A stretch of DNA of 33,299 nucleotides, from positions 1 to 33,299 of the forward strand of contig NZ_JAMQQF010000020.1 in NCBI RefSeq assembly GCF_023716945.1. The letters run 5' to 3'. The position numbers and the translations under genes are program-made. Origin of the DNA: Frankia sp. AiPs1 (GTDB lineage Bacteria; Actinomycetota; Actinomycetes; Frankiales; Frankiaceae). Within the stretch, counting starts at the first letter, position 1. Every line of letters begins with the position of its first letter. Positions 31,578 through 33,299 of this stretch are shown here, one piece after another. The notes below the pieces were generated by a model. That model saw nothing but the letters and a program-made list of their open reading frames with translations, was not told the origin of the DNA and did not search any database.

Positions 31578-32068
31578 ACCGTCGCTGCTCCTGCGGTCGA
31601 GACGGCCGGGGCCGCGGCGGGCAGAGTGATCTCCTGGAGAATGGTCGCCGCGAGGGTCGTGATCGCGAGACGGCCGTCGGCCTCGCGCATCGTCAGGTGG
31701 TAGTCGCCGACGCCGTGGGCGGTGCCGTCGGCCCGGCCCAGCCAGTACTGGAAGTAGCTGCGCACGTCGACGGACCCGTCGAGCTCCACGTCGACGAGCA
31801 GGTTGGACACGAGGTGGCGGGCCCACTGCCGCTGGTCGAACAGCGAGGCGAGGATGGCCACCACGGTGTCGCGCCCGGTGAAGACCTGCTCGCGTCCCGG
31901 GCCGCCATCGACGGTCGCGGCGGCCACGACGAGGGCGGCGTCCGTGGCGAAGACCTCCCGCAGGGCGCCCGCGTCACCCTGGTCGATCGCCCGGCAGTAG
32001 CGGTGCAGGACCGTGCCCGCGCGCCAGCCGATCTCGGCCGGCCCGCGGTCGTCCGGTAAGTCAGGCAT
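31574..32068 (-). CDS. SnoaL-like / NTF2-fold protein
   Basis: A 164-residue protein. The ATG at 32068 has GGGAGAGG upstream. HRYCRAIDQGDAGALREVFA, FTGRDTVVAILASLF and ARHLVSNLLVDVELDGSVDV, then SYFQYWL, then YHLTMREADGRLAITTL are the layout of the SnoaL_4 alpha-plus-beta barrel found in cyclases, ketosteroid isomerase-like and ring-hydroxylating small-subunit-like proteins. Translationally coupled to the P450. It may isomerise or hydrate the P450/SDR substrate. Confidence 0.88.
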   Translation of the reverse strand: MPDLPDDRGPAEIGWRAGTVLHRYCRAIDQGDAGALREVFATDAALVVAAATVDGGPGREQVFTGRDTVVAILASLFDQRQWARHLVSNLLVDVELDGSVDVRSYFQYWLGRADGTAHGVGDYHLTMREADGRLAITTLAATILQEITLPAAAPAVSTAGAATV

Positions 32069-32094
32069 GCAGCCTCTCCCTTTCGTCCCATCAG

Positions 32095-32165
32095 CGTTTT
32101 CGCCCGAGCAGCAGTTTCGTCCGAGCACCGGTTCGCCCGAGCGGCAGTTCGCCCGAGCGGCGAGT
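32095..32165. repeat. Imperfect 16-18-base repeats (TTCGCCCGAGCGGCAG)
   Basis: Four imperfect copies fill the gap between the SDR stop and the SnoaL-like start. The spacer is inside an operon and not coding. Confidence 0.75.
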
Positions 32166-32173
32166 GTCCCGGA

Positions 32174-33037
32174 TCAGCGGTCGATGACCATCCAGAGGTT
32201 AGCCACCGAGCTGCCGGCGTCGCAGACGACCGCCTGCCCGTTGACGAGCGATGCCTCGTCGGAGACCAGGAAGCGGTGCACCCGGGCCACCTCCACCGGG
32301 TCCGCGGCCCGGTTCATCAGCGCCTGCGCCCCCGGCCCGCCGACCGGTCCGGCCGAGGCCGACGCGGTGGCGGGCGCGGTGGCCGGCGCCGCGTCCGCGC
32401 GGGCCTGCGCCTCGGCCTGGGCCATGAGCACCGGCAGCACGTCGGTGTTCGCCAACAGGTTGGTGGCGACCCCGCCCGGGCAGGCGCAGTTGACCCGGAT
32501 CCGATCGGCGACCAGCTCGAAGGCGAGGGCCCGCACGACGGCGATGATGCCGCCCTTCGACGCGCTGTACGCGGCCTGCCCGGCCACCCCGGTGAGTCCG
32601 GCGATCGACGCGGTCGCCGACATCGCCCCGCCGCCCGCGCGGCGCAGGGCCGGGACGGCGGCGGCGAAGGTGCGGATGGTGCCCGCGAGGTTGATGTCGA
32701 GGATGGCGGTCCACCGTTCCTCGTCGAGGTCCTCCAGCCGGCGCGCCACGGCCGGACCGCCGACGGTGCCCGCGTTCGCGATCACCGTGTCGAGGTGACC
32801 GAAGGTGGACTCGGCGGCGGCGACGGCCGCCCGCACCTCGTCGCGGCGGCGCACGTCCACCCGCTGGAACACGGCCTCGCCGCCGGCCGCGACGATCTCC
32901 TTCGCCACCGCCTCCCCCTGCTGGTCGATGTCGGCGACGACGACCCTGGCCCCGTCGGCCGCGAGCACCCTCGCCGTCGCGGCGCCGATGCCCGACGCCG
33001 CCCCGGTGACGAGTGCCACCCTCCCCCGCAGACTCAT
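32174..33037 (-). CDS. Short-chain dehydrogenase/reductase (SDR)
   Basis: A 287-residue classical SDR, NAD-type judging by the Asp after the second strand (VVVADIDQQG). TGAASGIG near residue 12, ANAG near 90, Ser in SATASIAG and Tyr-Lys in YSASKGG near 158. A low-complexity Ala-rich insert (APATAPATASASAG) occupies the substrate loop around residue 210-225, where specificity is set. The ATG at 33037 has GGAGAT. First gene of an SDR-SnoaL-P450 operon. Confidence 0.93.
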   Translation of the reverse strand: MSLRGRVALVTGAASGIGAATARVLAADGARVVVADIDQQGEAVAKEIVAAGGEAVFQRVDVRRRDEVRAAVAAAESTFGHLDTVIANAGTVGGPAVARRLEDLDEERWTAILDINLAGTIRTFAAAVPALRRAGGGAMSATASIAGLTGVAGQAAYSASKGGIIAVVRALAFELVADRIRVNCACPGGVATNLLANTDVLPVLMAQAEAQARADAAPATAPATASASAGPVGGPGAQALMNRAADPVEVARVHRFLVSDEASLVNGQAVVCDAGSSVANLWMVIDR

Positions 33038-33098
33038 GATGATCTCCGATCCTGGATCTTCCGACGGACCCGCGCAACAGACGTGACGAAGTGGCCGC

Positions 33099-33299
33099 TC
33101 AGAGTGTCTTCGCCGCGGCCGCAAGGCCTTCGATCAGCTCGTCGGCCTCCGCGGCCGAGCGCAGACGGTGGTTGGGACCGGCGACGGCCATGGTCGCCCC
33201 GGCCTCGAGGTAGGCCTCGGCGCCGGCGACGGTGCGGGCCGCGTCGATCCCGCCGGCCGCGTCGGGCACCGGTGGCAACGGCACCCGCACGACCAGCGT
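33099..33299 (-). CDS. C-terminal fragment of an unidentified protein, cut by window edge
   Basis: The last 66 codons of a longer minus-strand gene that runs out of the window. The end reads AARTVAGAEAYLEAGATMAV, then AGPNHRLRSAAEADELIEGL and AAAAKTL. The AEAYLEAGATMAV stretch would suit the C-terminal barrel strand and helices of a luciferase-like (LLM) F420-dependent oxidoreductase, but the evidence is thin. It lies 61 bases upstream of the SDR and may lead the same operon. Confidence 0.6.
   Translation of the reverse strand, partial: TLVVRVPLPPVPDAAGGIDAARTVAGAEAYLEAGATMAVAGPNHRLRSAAEADELIEGLAAAAKTL

Noticed and set aside
1-33299. tRNA or rRNA genes
   Set aside because: I looked for the conserved T-arm and cloverleaf patterns and rRNA blocks by eye and found none; a tRNA search tool would settle it.

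Overview
The window is high-GC DNA of a mycelial actinomycete type; gene style (many acyl-CoA ligases, SDRs, P450, DUF35/thiolase pairs, GTG starts, apparently leaderless starts, in-frame GC-rich minisatellites, IS relics) fits Frankia or a close relative best. That assignment is inference from style, not from a marker gene.

Left part (1-9.8 kb): a TetR regulator, a wrecked TnpB gene with hairpins on both sides, then an acyl-CoA catabolic block. It has an acyl-CoA ligase facing a cupin-3-hydroxyacyl-CoA dehydrogenase pair, an SDR, a thiolase-like protein coupled to a DUF35 Zn-ribbon/OB protein, a DUF1028 protein and a small orphan protein. Two of the divergent promoter regions carry nearly the same palindrome (TCGACTCGTGAGTCGA type), so the ligase/cupin and DUF35/DUF1028 units probably share a repressor. 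The logic is CoA activation, dehydrogenation and C-C cleavage of a lipid, steroid or terpenoid-like acid.

Middle (10-16.5 kb): an aminotransferase followed by a D-Ala-D-Ala-ligase-like ATP-grasp enzyme on the plus strand. Facing it is a minus-strand operon of FAD amino-acid oxidase-like protein, amidohydrolase, LacI regulator and a small membrane protein, with a palindromic LacI-type operator candidate upstream. A 50-base palindromic repeat occurs twice, inverted, at 5.3 and 9.96 kb.

Scrap region (16.6-19.8 kb): fragments of three transposase families (IS630, IS701-like, ISL3), a 15-base tandem repeat, an unrecognised beta-rich protein of clearly lower GC, and a broken NarL-type response regulator. 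This looks like a horizontally acquired, decaying insertion zone.

Right part (19.8-33.3 kb): a PYROXD2/phytoene-desaturase-like oxidoreductase and an ACMSD-type amidohydrolase, then a LysR regulator facing a second acyl-CoA ligase across a hexanucleotide repeat. Next come a DrrAB-type ABC exporter with its own MerR regulator and a textbook MerR-type dyad, a lipoprotein substrate-binding protein ending in a strong hairpin terminator, and a P450-SnoaL-SDR operon. The last gene is cut by the window edge.
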